Part shown: in pieces, positions 6,618-14,233 of the stretch | Layout of the letters: the number at the start of each line of letters is the position of its first letter | How positions within the stretch are numbered: the first letter of the stretch is position 1 | Origin: Lachnospiraceae bacterium | GTDB lineage: Bacteria > Bacillota > Clostridia > Lachnospirales > Lachnospiraceae | Length of the DNA stretch: 57,354 nt | Reading direction: 5' to 3' | NCBI GenBank assembly: GCA_017448245.1 | Contig: JAFSLV010000016.1 | Span: 1 to 57,354, forward strand | Notes under the pieces: generated by a model | Seen by the model: only the letters and a program-made list of their open reading frames with translations | Told to the model about the DNA's origin: nothing | Databases searched by the model: none | Translations under genes and position numbers: made by a program

Positions 6618-8129
6618 ATGAAAAAGAAATCGCTTCTGAAACTGCAAAACGGTTCGGATATCCGGGGCGTCGCAATGAGCGGTGTCAAGGGGGAGGATGT
6701 CACGCTCACGGGGGATGTTGCGCAGCGGATCGGCGTGGTCTTTGCTTCCATGATTGCGGAGCGCACCGGAATGAAAGCCTCCGATCTGAAGATCGCCGTC
6801 GGAAGAGATTCAAGGCTGTCCGGCGAACAGCTCCTGATCTCCTTTTCCTCGGGTGTTGCGACAACCGGCGCGAAAGTCATCGACTGCGGACTGACCTCGA
6901 CACCCGCGATGTTCATGGCAACGGTCTATGACAAGACGGCCTGTGACGCGTCCTGCATGGTGACCGCCTCTCATCTGCCCTTCAACCGGAACGGATTTAA
7001 ATTCTTTACCAAAGAAGGCGGCTTTGAAAAAGCGGATATCACGGAGCTTCTGACCCGTGTGCAGGATATGCCCGCGGCGACCAGCGCACGCTTTGATCTG
7101 ACGTCTCTTTATGCGGCGCATCTGTCGGAGATCATCAAGGCGGGCGTCGGTGCGGAAGTGTATGAGCATCCGCTTGAAGGACTCAAGATTCTGGTCGATG
7201 CCGGAAACGGCAACGGCGGCTTTTTTGCCTACAAGGTACTTGCTCCCCTGGGCGCCGATATCACCGGCTCCCAGTTCCTCGATCCGGACGGATCGTTTCC
7301 GAATCACGTTCCCAATCCCGAAGACAATAAGGCAATGCGTGCGGTCTGCGACGCGACGCTCGCCCACGAGGCGGATCTGGGGCTTATCTTTGACACGGAT
7401 GTGGACCGGATGAGCGCCGTTTTTGCGGACGGAACGCCCGTGAGCCGCGATGCCTGTATCGCGCTGGTCGCGGCGATTCTGGCTCCCGACCATCCGGGCG
7501 CCACGATCGTGACGGACTCCGTGACGAGCGATCGTCTGACGGCATTTCTCGAGGATTCGCTCAGGCTCAAACACGACTGCTTCAAGCGCGGCTACAAAAA
7601 CGTCATCAACCGCTGTATCGAGCTCAATGAACAGGGCATCGACTGCCCGCTCGCGATGGAGACCTCGGGACACGGATGCTTAAAAGAAAACCATTACCTC
7701 GACGACGGCGCCTATCTCGCGGTAAAGATCGTCATCGCCCTGGCTCTGGCCAAAAGAGAAGGCAAGGATCTCGCCGATCTGATTAAGGATTTTTCGATGC
7801 GCTTTTCCGCACGCGAGGTGCGTCTGCACATCCTCGAAAAAAATGATTTTGCCTCTTACGGAGAAGAGGTCCTTGGTGCCTTCCGTGAACAGGCCAAAGC
7901 AAACGGATATGATTTGCAGGATTCCCATGAAGGGATCCGCGTGCGCTTTGCAAAGGGCTCGCTTTCCGACAGCTTCGAGGGCGGCTGGCTCATCCTGCGC
8001 TCCTCTTTGCACGATCCGGTGATGGTGCTCAATATGGAGGGGCATACCGACGCCGACCTCTTCCAGATCACGCTCGCAGCCAAAAAGATGCTCACGAGCT
8101 TCTGGAAGCTCGACATCTCGTCACTGTAA
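6618..8129 (+). CDS. alpha-D-phosphohexomutase (phosphomannomutase/phosphoglucomutase type)
   Basis: The enzyme has 503 residues and all four phosphohexomutase domains. The phosphoserine loop TASHLPFNRNGFKF has Ser118 as the residue that carries phosphate; the metal loop FDTDVDRM has Asp259, Asp261 and Asp263; the sugar loop is seen in LAMETSGHG and the phosphate-binding loop near the C-terminus. It would interconvert hexose 1- and 6-phosphates in the cytoplasm to supply sugar nucleotides. Substrate preference cannot be settled from sequence. The start ATG at 6618 follows GGGAGG by seven bases. The stop codon TAA is also the first part of a REP-type repeat. Confidence 0.92.
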   Translation: MKKKSLLKLQNGSDIRGVAMSGVKGEDVTLTGDVAQRIGVVFASMIAERTGMKASDLKIAVGRDSRLSGEQLLISFSSGVATTGAKVIDCGLTSTPAMFMATVYDKTACDASCMVTASHLPFNRNGFKFFTKEGGFEKADITELLTRVQDMPAATSARFDLTSLYAAHLSEIIKAGVGAEVYEHPLEGLKILVDAGNGNGGFFAYKVLAPLGADITGSQFLDPDGSFPNHVPNPEDNKAMRAVCDATLAHEADLGLIFDTDVDRMSAVFADGTPVSRDACIALVAAILAPDHPGATIVTDSVTSDRLTAFLEDSLRLKHDCFKRGYKNVINRCIELNEQGIDCPLAMETSGHGCLKENHYLDDGAYLAVKIVIALALAKREGKDLADLIKDFSMRFSAREVRLHILEKNDFASYGEEVLGAFREQAKANGYDLQDSHEGIRVRFAKGSLSDSFEGGWLILRSSLHDPVMVLNMEGHTDADLFQITLAAKKMLTSFWKLDISSL

Positions 8130-8191
8130 GCCAAAAGGGACGGTTCTCAGTGGCTTGTTTTCGGTCAAAAGGGACGGTTCTCAGTGGCTTA
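8127..8191. repeat. REP-type repeat, copy A (tandem dimer between two stop codons)
   Basis: Two tandem units of the sequence AAAGGGACGGTTCTCAGTGG lie here, separated by CTTGTTTTCGGTC. The left end coincides with the TAA stop of the phosphohexomutase (8127-8129). The right end, read on the minus strand, is again TAAGCCA and forms the TAA stop (8189-8191) of an open 29-codon tail behind the DUF4405 gene. AAGCCA and TGGCTT ends allow each unit to fold. It is related to copies B to E. Confidence 0.85.
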
Positions 8192-8281
8192 CTTTATTCC
8201 GTTTTCTTCAAGCCACGCCGCCACGTCCTCCGGAAGCTCGGCCCCGCCCGAATAATGCACGGATGTGTTTCCGGATACATT
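8189..8281 (-). pseudogene. open C-terminal tail in frame behind the DUF4405 stop
   Basis: After the TAG codon at 8282-8284 the same frame stays open for 29 codons and ends with TAA at 8189-8191. The peptide, with parts NTSVHYSGGAELP and EDVAAWLEENGIK, looks like a genuine protein C-terminus, similar in form to the last helix of flavodoxin-like proteins. There is no start codon or ribosome site for it. Either a nonsense mutation split one gene, or a deletion left the end of a downstream gene, or the amber codon is read through. I cannot choose from sequence alone. Confidence 0.45.
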
Positions 8282-9010
8282 CTACACAAGCGCCAGTCTC
8301 AGAGCGGTTCCCGTTAAGATGGCGGTCATCAGAAAAACGGCCGGAAGCAGGGGATTGTTTTTCGCTTCCTTCTTTTGCGCGGCATATCTGAAAAGAAGCG
8401 CCGCCTGGGCACCCGCAAATACCCAGAAAAAGAGCATCAGCAGGTTTTCAAGAAGTACCAGCCAGCCTGCCTTTTCATAATCCAGAAAAGCAAACACCGC
8501 GCGGAAAAACAGATAATCCGGCATGCCGTTTTTCAGGAACAGGAATAAACCGGTTCCCGCAATGATACCGAGGATTACGCAGAGCACCGTTTTTACCTTG
8601 TCCCTGATGTTAAGGCTTGCCGTCATCGCCGGGACATGCATCCCCAGATGCAGTCCCATCAGCACAAAGGACCAGTGCGACATGGACAGATGCATTCTTC
8701 TCACAAAAGATACCGGTGCCATCCCGTATAAAAAAGGAACCGCGTGGGCACTCATGGACATGCCGCAAAATGCCGTCAGCACAAAGGACGCAAGAAGAAG
8801 GATATTCAGGATGGTCGTGACGGTACGATACAGGTTGTATTTCCCTTTAAACAGCGCGCCGTACCATCTGCGATTCAGGATCTGATGTACGATCACCAGA
8901 CCCGTCATCGCGATACCGCCCCATTCGTGCAACGCCTCTCCCGTGACCTGATAGGCCATCAGAAACAACAGCAGCACGCACATGATCGTATCAACCGTAC
9001 GCCGGATCAT
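8282..9010 (-). CDS. DUF4405 membrane protein, cytochrome b-like
   Basis: The protein has 242 residues and five or six membrane helices. Histidines occur at helix positions typical of DUF4405 and cytochrome b561-like proteins: EALHEWGG, VIVHQILN, and the cluster MSHWSFVLMGLHLGMH. Such proteins may carry heme and pass electrons across the membrane. The start ATG at 9010 overlaps the TGA of the upstream aldo/keto reductase (ATGA), so the two are co-translated. The gene ends in TAG just after the last helix, and the same frame continues open for 29 codons, so the C-terminus may be truncated. A redox role together with the reductase is inference. Confidence 0.8.
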   Translation of the reverse strand: MIRRTVDTIMCVLLLFLMAYQVTGEALHEWGGIAMTGLVIVHQILNRRWYGALFKGKYNLYRTVTTILNILLLASFVLTAFCGMSMSAHAVPFLYGMAPVSFVRRMHLSMSHWSFVLMGLHLGMHVPAMTASLNIRDKVKTVLCVILGIIAGTGLFLFLKNGMPDYLFFRAVFAFLDYEKAGWLVLLENLLMLFFWVFAGAQAALLFRYAAQKKEAKNNPLLPAVFLMTAILTGTALRLALV

Positions 9011-10062
9011 TTTTGGCCCCCGATCTTCTGGTCTCCCGTTGACCATACATGTTTTTCGTTTGCCGCATCGGGTTTGTTTTGTGCCATGACACCCGCAAGC
9101 GGATGAGGGACATACGGTTCTTCAAGATATGCGATTTCCTCCTCCGTAAGCCTCATCTCCACGGCTTTGGCCGCGCCTTCGATATGATGACGCTTTGTGG
9201 CGCCGACCACGGGGCTCGTCACCTTCGTCAGCAGCCACGCAAGCGAAACTTCCGTCATACTGACCTCGTGCTTTTCGGAAAGTTCTGTCACACGGTCAAT
9301 GATCAGCCTGTCCTGCCGGGCAGTTGCGTCATATTTAAACTTTGCGTAGCTGTCCTCTGCCGCCCGTTTCGTATCATTTTCTCCCGGCCTTCTGGACAGT
9401 CTGCCGCTGGCAAGGGCGCTGTACGGTGTCAGGGCGATATTCTCCTCCCGGCAATAGGGCACTATCTCCCGCTCCTCCTCCCGGAAGATCAGATTATAAT
9501 GTCCCTGGACGGATACGAATCTGGCAAAGCCCTCTTTCTCCGCCAGCGCGTTTGCTTTTGCGATCTGCCAGGCAAAGCAGTTGGAGATGCCGATGTATCT
9601 CGCTTTTCCCGCTCTGACGACACGGTTTAATCCGTCCATGATGTCAAATATGTCCGTCTGCCAGTCCCACATGTGATAAATATAGAGATCCACATAATCC
9701 GTACCCAGATTTTTCAGGCTCGTGTTGATCATGTTTTCTATATGCATCTGACCGGAGACGCCGTTTTCGATCTCTTCCGCGGTACGGGGCAAAAACTTCG
9801 TGGCGATGACCACTTCATCGCGTTTTGCAAACTCCCTGATCGCTCTGCCTACATACTGCTCGCTGGTGCCGCTCTGATAGGCGATTGCGGTATCGAAAAA
9901 ATTGACGCCAAGGTCCAGCCCGCGCCGGATGATTTCCGCGGAATGCGCTTCGTCAATCGTCCAGCTGTGTTGTCCTCTGTCGGCATCGCCGAATCCCATA
10001 CAGCCCATGCAGATACGGGATACCCTGAGGTCTGTTTCGCCGAGTTTTTCGTATGTCATCAT
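9007..10062 (-). CDS. aldo/keto reductase
   Basis: The enzyme has 351 residues and the complete AKR barrel. The catalytic tetrad is visible: Asp57 and Tyr62 in NFFDTAIAYQSG, Lys89 in VIATKF, and His130 in LYIYHMWD. The C-terminal NADP-binding segment includes VVGATKRHHIEGAAKAVE. It would reduce an aldehyde or ketone with NAD(P)H in the cytoplasm; the substrate is unknown. GGGAG lies eight bases before the start. The stop overlaps the start of the DUF4405 gene. A decayed second AKR lies just upstream, so the locus once held two such genes. A LysR regulator is divergently encoded 1.8 kb away. Confidence 0.92.
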   Translation of the reverse strand: MMTYEKLGETDLRVSRICMGCMGFGDADRGQHSWTIDEAHSAEIIRRGLDLGVNFFDTAIAYQSGTSEQYVGRAIREFAKRDEVVIATKFLPRTAEEIENGVSGQMHIENMINTSLKNLGTDYVDLYIYHMWDWQTDIFDIMDGLNRVVRAGKARYIGISNCFAWQIAKANALAEKEGFARFVSVQGHYNLIFREEEREIVPYCREENIALTPYSALASGRLSRRPGENDTKRAAEDSYAKFKYDATARQDRLIIDRVTELSEKHEVSMTEVSLAWLLTKVTSPVVGATKRHHIEGAAKAVEMRLTEEEIAYLEEPYVPHPLAGVMAQNKPDAANEKHVWSTGDQKIGGQK

Positions 10063-10096
10063 TTTGTATTCTCCCGCCGCTTTTCTTTCCTGCAGC

Positions 10097-10340
10097 TTAC
10101 TTCATTTCCTTTTCCCAGAACCGGATCACGTTGAGTCCCAGGCTGTCGGCCGTGGCTTCGAGCCCAGCGATTTCTTCTTCCGTCAGCGTAACATCACATG
10201 CCCTGACCGCATCCAGCACCTGGCTTTCCCCGGTCACGCCGATAATCGGCAGCGTTCCTTTTGCGATCGCCCATGCGACCGGGATCTGCGCGGGCCCCGT
10301 ACCATATTTATCCGCGTGATGTTCTCCTTTGCATTGATTT
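10097..10340 (-). pseudogene. aldo/keto reductase C-terminal remnant
   Basis: The translated segment beginning near KYGTGPAQIPVAWAIAKGT and containing LPIIGVTGESQVLDAVRA is the last third of an aldo/keto reductase: the cofactor-binding end of the barrel and the C-terminal helix. No barrel core, catalytic Tyr or start codon precedes it. Upstream on the same strand (10373-10440) is an unrelated open piece ending LTRACLCGLLGV before a stop. The remnant is a different paralogue from the intact gene at 9007. Most of the gene has been deleted. Confidence 0.75.
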
Positions 10341-10465
10341 TGATTGCCGCACCGCCCGTCTTTCAGACACCCAGCAGGCCGCAAAGACAGGCACGTGTGA
10401 GCTCATAAACGGACTGGTACGCATAGTTTACTTTTGCTTCCTTCATCGCGGTTTTCTGTTTTTGG

Positions 10466-10530
10466 GTCACCGTCGACTTCTGACACTTAGTCAACCATTC
10501 TTATGCCAAAGGGGACATCTCGCGGTGACT
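10466..10530. repeat. REP-type repeat, copy B (diverged)
   Basis: GTCACCG (10466-10472) and CGGTGAC (10523-10529) are complementary and enclose TGCCAAAGGGGACATCTCG. The core CCAAAGGGGAC is shared with the other REP copies, but the outer arms differ, so it belongs to a related subfamily. Its right end abuts the stop codon of the hydrolase gene (TAA at 10531-10533 on the minus strand). Confidence 0.6.
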
Positions 10531-11529
10531 TTACTTCAGGTATTGCTTAAAAAAGCCGTCCATTTTGTCATACGGGATAATATTTTTTTCACCGCCGTCA
10601 TACAAATCGGTATGTACCGCATCAGGGATGATCATCAGCTCTTTGTTGCCCGCATATTTGCTGCCATCAGTCATGGCCTTATACGCATCCCTGGAAAAAT
10701 AGCAGGAATGCGCTTTTTCCCCGTGGATCAGCAAAACGGCACTGCGGATCTCGTTGCTGTACTTTAAAATCGGCTGGTTGATAAAAGACTCGCAGCCGAT
10801 CACGTTCCAGCCGCCGTTGGAATTGAGCGATCTTTTGTGATATCCGCGATCGGTTTTGTAATAACTGTGATAATCCTTCACGAAGAACGGCGCGTCTTCC
10901 GGAAGTGGATCGACGACACCGCCGCCAGGTGTATAATCCCCGGCCTTTAAGTCCGCAAGACGCTGTGCGCACATCGCCTTCTTTTTCTCAAAACGTGCCT
11001 CTTCACTGTCTTCACTGTCAAAGTACCCGTTAGCATTGACTCTTGTCATGTCGTACATCGTGGAGGATACGGTCGCTTTGACCCTTGTATCAAGTGCCGC
11101 AGTATTGATGGCCATACCGCCCCACCCGCAGATCCCGATGATGCCGATTCGGTCCGGATCGGCCTTTTCATGCAGGGAAAGATAATCCACGGCAGCCATA
11201 AAATCCTCGGTGTTGATGTCCGGAGACGCCATATACCGGACATTCCCGCCGCTCTCACCGGTGAAGGAAGGATCAAACGCAAGCGTGAGATACCCTCTCT
11301 CCGCCATCGTCTGTGCATAGAGCCCCGCGCACTGTTCTTTTACGGCTCCAAACGGACCACAGACGGCGATCGCGGGAAGCTTTCCTTGCGCGTTCTTCGG
11401 AACATACAGATCGGCCGCCAGCGTAATGCCGTAACGGTTGATAAAGGTGACCTTGCTGTGGTCGACCTTTTCACTCTTCGGAAATGTTTTGTCCCACTCG
11501 TTGACCAGTTGTAATGTCTCTGCTTTCAT
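10531..11529 (-). CDS. alpha/beta hydrolase with cysteine nucleophile
   Basis: The protein has 332 residues and an alpha/beta-hydrolase fold. The nucleophile elbow reads IGICGWGG, placing Cys134 where most family members have Ser, as in dienelactone hydrolase. The likely catalytic His306 is in IPDAVHTDLYD near the C-terminus, and the oxyanion region is VCGPFG. Members of this branch hydrolyse small esters, lactones or amides; no substrate is evident. The gene lies downstream of a 71-residue protein, 16 bp away, and both are divergent from a LysR regulator that probably controls them. A REP-like repeat begins directly after the stop codon. Confidence 0.85.
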   Translation of the reverse strand: MKAETLQLVNEWDKTFPKSEKVDHSKVTFINRYGITLAADLYVPKNAQGKLPAIAVCGPFGAVKEQCAGLYAQTMAERGYLTLAFDPSFTGESGGNVRYMASPDINTEDFMAAVDYLSLHEKADPDRIGIIGICGWGGMAINTAALDTRVKATVSSTMYDMTRVNANGYFDSEDSEEARFEKKKAMCAQRLADLKAGDYTPGGGVVDPLPEDAPFFVKDYHSYYKTDRGYHKRSLNSNGGWNVIGCESFINQPILKYSNEIRSAVLLIHGEKAHSCYFSRDAYKAMTDGSKYAGNKELMIIPDAVHTDLYDGGEKNIIPYDKMDGFFKQYLK

Positions 11530-11545
11530 AGTGGCCGTCCTTTCT

Positions 11546-11761
11546 TTATTGAGTCATTGTTTGTTCGCGTATCAGATAATCGATTCTGTCTATACATTTC
11601 TGATTCTCATGCAGTACCTCCATGAGTTCGCACCGGTATTTTCTGAGTGCGTGCAGCAATTCTCTTTCACTTCCATCTTCGTAGATTCTCAAAATGCGGT
11701 CTGTGCGTTTACTGTCGCATCCTGCATCGGCAAGCGCCTGTTTTATTCTCTCTTTGGTCAT
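11546..11761 (-). CDS. small conserved hypothetical protein
   Basis: The protein has 71 residues and is predicted entirely helical and charged, with no membrane segment. The form ALADAGCDSKRTDRILRIYE followed by a Cys-containing helix is one I have seen in small Clostridial proteins of unknown function that accompany LysR or hydrolase genes, but I cannot name the family. It is the first gene of the minus-strand transcript that continues into the alpha/beta hydrolase, and it starts about 120 bp from the divergent lysR gene. Regulation by the adjacent LysR protein is likely from position. Confidence 0.7.
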   Translation of the reverse strand: MTKERIKQALADAGCDSKRTDRILRIYEDGSERELLHALRKYRCELMEVLHENQKCIDRIDYLIREQTMTQ

Positions 11762-11789
11762 GACATGCCTCCCGCAATATCATATGTGC

Positions 11790-11818
11790 TTGCTCTCCTC
11801 CCCGCTAATGGTTATAAT
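11790..11818 (+). promoter_or_regulatory. promoter of the lysR gene
   Basis: TTGCTC (11790-11795) and TATAAT (11813-11818) are separated by 17 bp. Transcription would start near 11825, inside or at the edge of the perfect inverted repeat at 11826-11850. Confidence 0.65.
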
Positions 11819-11825
11819 TTATATC

Positions 11826-11850
11826 ATGATATGCATATAATGCATATCAT
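11826..11850. promoter_or_regulatory. perfect 11-bp inverted repeat, candidate LysR operator
   Basis: ATGATATGCAT (11826-11836) and ATGCATATCAT (11840-11850) are perfect complements around ATA. The site contains T-N11-A spacings as in LysR boxes and overlaps the transcription start of lysR, so the regulator could repress itself here and act on the divergent gene. Confidence 0.6.
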
Positions 11851-11881
11851 CGCAGGCATAACAAACAAGGGAGGAACGTTC

Positions 11882-12763
11882 ATGGAAATCCGTACCCTGC
11901 GCTATTTTCTTGCCGTTGCAAGAGAAGAAAACATGTCACGCGCCGCTGAAACACTGCATGTGACGCAGCCGACACTGTCCAAGGCGCTTAAATCCCTGGA
12001 GGAAGAGCTCGGAAAAAAGCTCTTTACACGCAGGAGCTTTTCCATCCGTCTGACGGAAGAAGGGGTGCTTTTGCGTGACCGTGCGGAAAACCTCGTGGAC
12101 ATGACGGACAAAATTGAAAAAGAGTTTGTTTCCCTGGATGATATCACGGGAGGCGAACTGTATCTCGGGCTTGCAGAGTCATACCAGATACGCTTTCTGG
12201 CGAGACAAATCAGACAGTTGAAGGAGCGCTACCCCAACCTGCATTATCACATCACAAGCGGTGACACGGAGCAGGTCGCGGACAAGCTGGATCGCGGACT
12301 TCTGGACTTTGCGGTTCTTGCCGAGATACCGGACAACAGAAAATACCACTCCCTGGCATTTCCCGTTCCCGATGTCTGGGGACTGGTCATGCGTGCGGAC
12401 GATCCGCTTGCAAAGAAAAAGTTCGTCCGGGTAAATGACCTGAAAGGCCTGCCGCTCTTTTGCTCCGGGCAGGGATGGGTACACGATATCGCCGCGTGGG
12501 CCGGCGATCACATGAATGACCTTACCCTGGAGGGTTCTTTCCGTCTGTCCTATAACGGCTCTGTATTTACCAGAGAAGGACTCGGATACCTTCTGACCTT
12601 TCGCGATCTGGTGGATACTTCAAAAGAAAGCGGGCTTGTCTTTCGCCCGCTTAGTCCCGCCCTTACCACTACTCTTTATCTTGTCCGGAACAAATATCAG
12701 ACACTCACCCCCATCGCCGAGCGGTTTCTTTCCGGGTTGACAAAAGATTTTCAAGTCGAATAA
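11882..12763 (+). CDS. LysR-family transcriptional regulator
   Basis: The protein has 293 residues. The N-terminal winged helix (residues 1-60, MEIRTLRYFLAVAREENMSR then AAETLHVTQPTLSKALKSLE) is a canonical LysR helix-turn-helix, followed by a linker helix and an effector-binding domain from about 90 to the end. An upstream open extension to 11438 exists, but the ATG at 11882 follows GGGAGG and matches the family start exactly. It is divergent from the hydrolase operon and a perfect inverted repeat lies between them. LysR proteins respond to a small molecule; the ligand is unknown. Its TAA stop forms the left end of REP copy C. Confidence 0.92.
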   Translation: MEIRTLRYFLAVAREENMSRAAETLHVTQPTLSKALKSLEEELGKKLFTRRSFSIRLTEEGVLLRDRAENLVDMTDKIEKEFVSLDDITGGELYLGLAESYQIRFLARQIRQLKERYPNLHYHITSGDTEQVADKLDRGLLDFAVLAEIPDNRKYHSLAFPVPDVWGLVMRADDPLAKKKFVRVNDLKGLPLFCSGQGWVHDIAAWAGDHMNDLTLEGSFRLSYNGSVFTREGLGYLLTFRDLVDTSKESGLVFRPLSPALTTTLYLVRNKYQTLTPIAERFLSGLTKDFQVE

Positions 12764-12819
12764 GCCAAAGGGGACGGTTCTCACTGGCTTGTTTTCGGTC
12801 ATTCGGGACGGATCTCAAC
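12762..12819. repeat. REP-type repeat, copy C (left end of RAYT element)
   Basis: The repeat starts with AAGCCAAAGGGGACGGTTCT, in which the TAA stop of lysR is embedded, continues with the conserved CTTGTTTTCGGTCA and ends with a diverged half-unit GGGACGGATCTCA. It is inverted relative to copies D and E. Confidence 0.85.
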
Positions 12820-13036
12820 GACCTTGTTAATATTTACTAAACATCAGGGCGTATTTTTGTTTATATATTCTTTATTATTTTTATTGACAGTTCATCTTCC
12901 GGATGTTATATTCTTTTTGTTACTAAAAGGCAGACTTCTGGATCATCTGTTTCATCTGGTTCATCTTACGATGCTTCCCCAGGGCCCGGGGACGTATCTC
13001 ATCTGCCTCAGATTCTACTGCCATGGAGGTATAATA

Positions 13037-13774
13037 ATGCCAAGAACAGCAAGGCAAATCAGCACTACCGATATTTATCATGTGATTACAAGAGGCGCAG
13101 GCCGTCAGATTCTTTTTGAAACACCGCAAGACTATCGAAAATACCTTTCTACGCTGTCCCGGTTTAAGGACGAAAACAACATCTGTCTGCTCGCATATTG
13201 TCTGATGGATAACCATGTTCATCTTCTGATCAAAGCAACGCTTCCCGGTTTGTCCACGTATATGAAAAAAGTCGGTATCAGTTATGCTGCCTACTACAAC
13301 CTGCATTATCAGCATTCCGGTCACATCTTTCAGGATCGTTTTAAGAGTCAAAGAATTGAAGATGATTCCTATCTATACGGTGTCTTTCGATATATTCTTT
13401 GCAACCCGGAAAAAGCCGGAATCGCCGATGCCGCGCATTATCCCTGGAGCAGCTACAATGAATACGTTTCCGGTGATAAGCTTACAACCAACAGTCTGTT
13501 CAGAGAAAAAATCGGTGACGAATGTGCCCTGCGCGCCTTTTTGGGCGAGATGGATGATGCCGACTATTATGAATTTGAATACGGGAAATCCAGCGACGAA
13601 CGTGCGCAGTATCTGATATATATCCTCACCGGATTTGAAAACGGACGTCTTGTGAAGTCCATGAAAAAGGATGCGCGGAACGAAGTGCTTTGTCGGTTGA
13701 AATCAGAAGGACTCACGCATCGTCAACTCGAGCGCCTGACAGGCGTTTCCAGATCTGTCATACAAATGATATAA
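13037..13774 (+). CDS. REP-associated tyrosine transposase (Y1/IS200-like, RAYT)
   Basis: The protein has 245 residues. Motifs of the HUH single-strand transposases are intact: YHVITRG near the N-terminus, the metal-binding HxH in CLMDNHVHLLIK, and a catalytic-type tyrosine region in YMKKVGISYAAYYN, followed by GHIFQDRFKS and the RYILCNPEKAGI segment typical of RAYTs rather than IS200 proteins. The C-terminal end (THRQLERLTGVSRSVIQ) adds a helix-turn-helix. RAYTs cut and join REP hairpins in single-stranded DNA and are usually single-copy domesticated enzymes. The start at 13037 follows GGAGG; an upstream open frame to 12824 overlaps the REP and is not needed. Inverted REP copies flank it. 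Confidence 0.92.
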   Translation: MPRTARQISTTDIYHVITRGAGRQILFETPQDYRKYLSTLSRFKDENNICLLAYCLMDNHVHLLIKATLPGLSTYMKKVGISYAAYYNLHYQHSGHIFQDRFKSQRIEDDSYLYGVFRYILCNPEKAGIADAAHYPWSSYNEYVSGDKLTTNSLFREKIGDECALRAFLGEMDDADYYEFEYGKSSDERAQYLIYILTGFENGRLVKSMKKDARNEVLCRLKSEGLTHRQLERLTGVSRSVIQMI

Positions 13775-14102
13775 AGCAGTAAAACCATTCAAACAGTTTC
13801 CCGCCCTGCGTGTGAAAACTATCTGGATACGTCATGAAGAGTTTTTAAAAGAGCATCTTTCTAATCATCCCTATGATGTGAAAACAATTGATTTATTGCC
13901 CATCTGTATCATCACCGGATGATGGCGGATGCTGCAAGGGTTCGCAATCTTGCGCATCAATCGATCCGACTTGCACCCGATGTAAAAAAAGCCAGTGGCT
14001 TCTGACTCTTGCGCAGGGACAGGTCGCATGGGACTGGAACGAGGCGAATCATGCGGATGTGATTGACTTTTACAAAAGCATCATTGAAACGCGTTTTCGT
14101 CA
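13775..14102 (+). other. decayed coding remnants after the RAYT gene
   Basis: This stretch has no intact gene. Short open pieces in different frames look protein-like: one near 13836-13905 with WIRHEEFLKEHL, one near 13920-14005 with VRNLAHQSIRLAPDVKKA, and one near 13990-14121 with LTLAQGQVAWDWNEANHADV. Together they suggest a frameshifted gene within the mobile element. I do not recognise the original product. Confidence 0.35.
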
Positions 14103-14166
14103 TGAGATCTGTCCCAAATGACCGAAAACAAGCCAATGAGAACCGTCCCCTTTGACCGAAAACAAG
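14103..14166. repeat. REP-type repeat, copy D (right end of RAYT element)
   Basis: It begins with TGAGATCTGTCCC, continues through TGACCGAAAACAAGCCAATG and ends with AGAACCGTCCCCTTT followed by a second start of the TGACCGAAAACAAG unit. It is the reverse complement of copy C with three differences over 51 bases. Confidence 0.85.
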
Positions 14167-14195
14167 TGCCACCGCCACGGAAGGGGCGATGGCAC
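14166..14195 (-). terminator. terminator of the desulfoferrodoxin gene
   Basis: GTGCCACCGCC (14166-14176) and GGCGATGGCAC (14185-14195) form an 11-base stem with one mismatch. Read on the minus strand it is followed by TTGTTTTC, which belongs to REP copy D, so the mobile repeat supplies the T-rich tract. Confidence 0.65.
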
Positions 14196-14233
14196 TGTCA
14201 GTTGGCATTTTACAATTACAGCCGACAAGCGGA

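Larger units (their letters stand above)
12762..14166 (+). mobile_element. REP-flanked RAYT element
   Basis: A Y1 transposase gene (13037-13774) is bracketed by two long inverted copies of a REP-type sequence. Positions 12767-12817 and the reverse complement of 14103-14153 match at 48 of 51 bases by my reading. The left copy starts at the lysR stop codon; the right copy runs into the terminator of the desulfoferrodoxin gene. Single copies of the same sequence occur at 8127-8191 and 14870-14926, as expected for sequences mobilised by the RAYT enzyme. The element is about 1.4 kb. Confidence 0.75.

Noticed and set aside
13888-14121. Plus-strand frame of 77 codons after the RAYT gene as an intact small gene
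   Set aside because: No ribosome site. The protein-like parts are spread over several frames, which is better explained by a frameshifted remnant.
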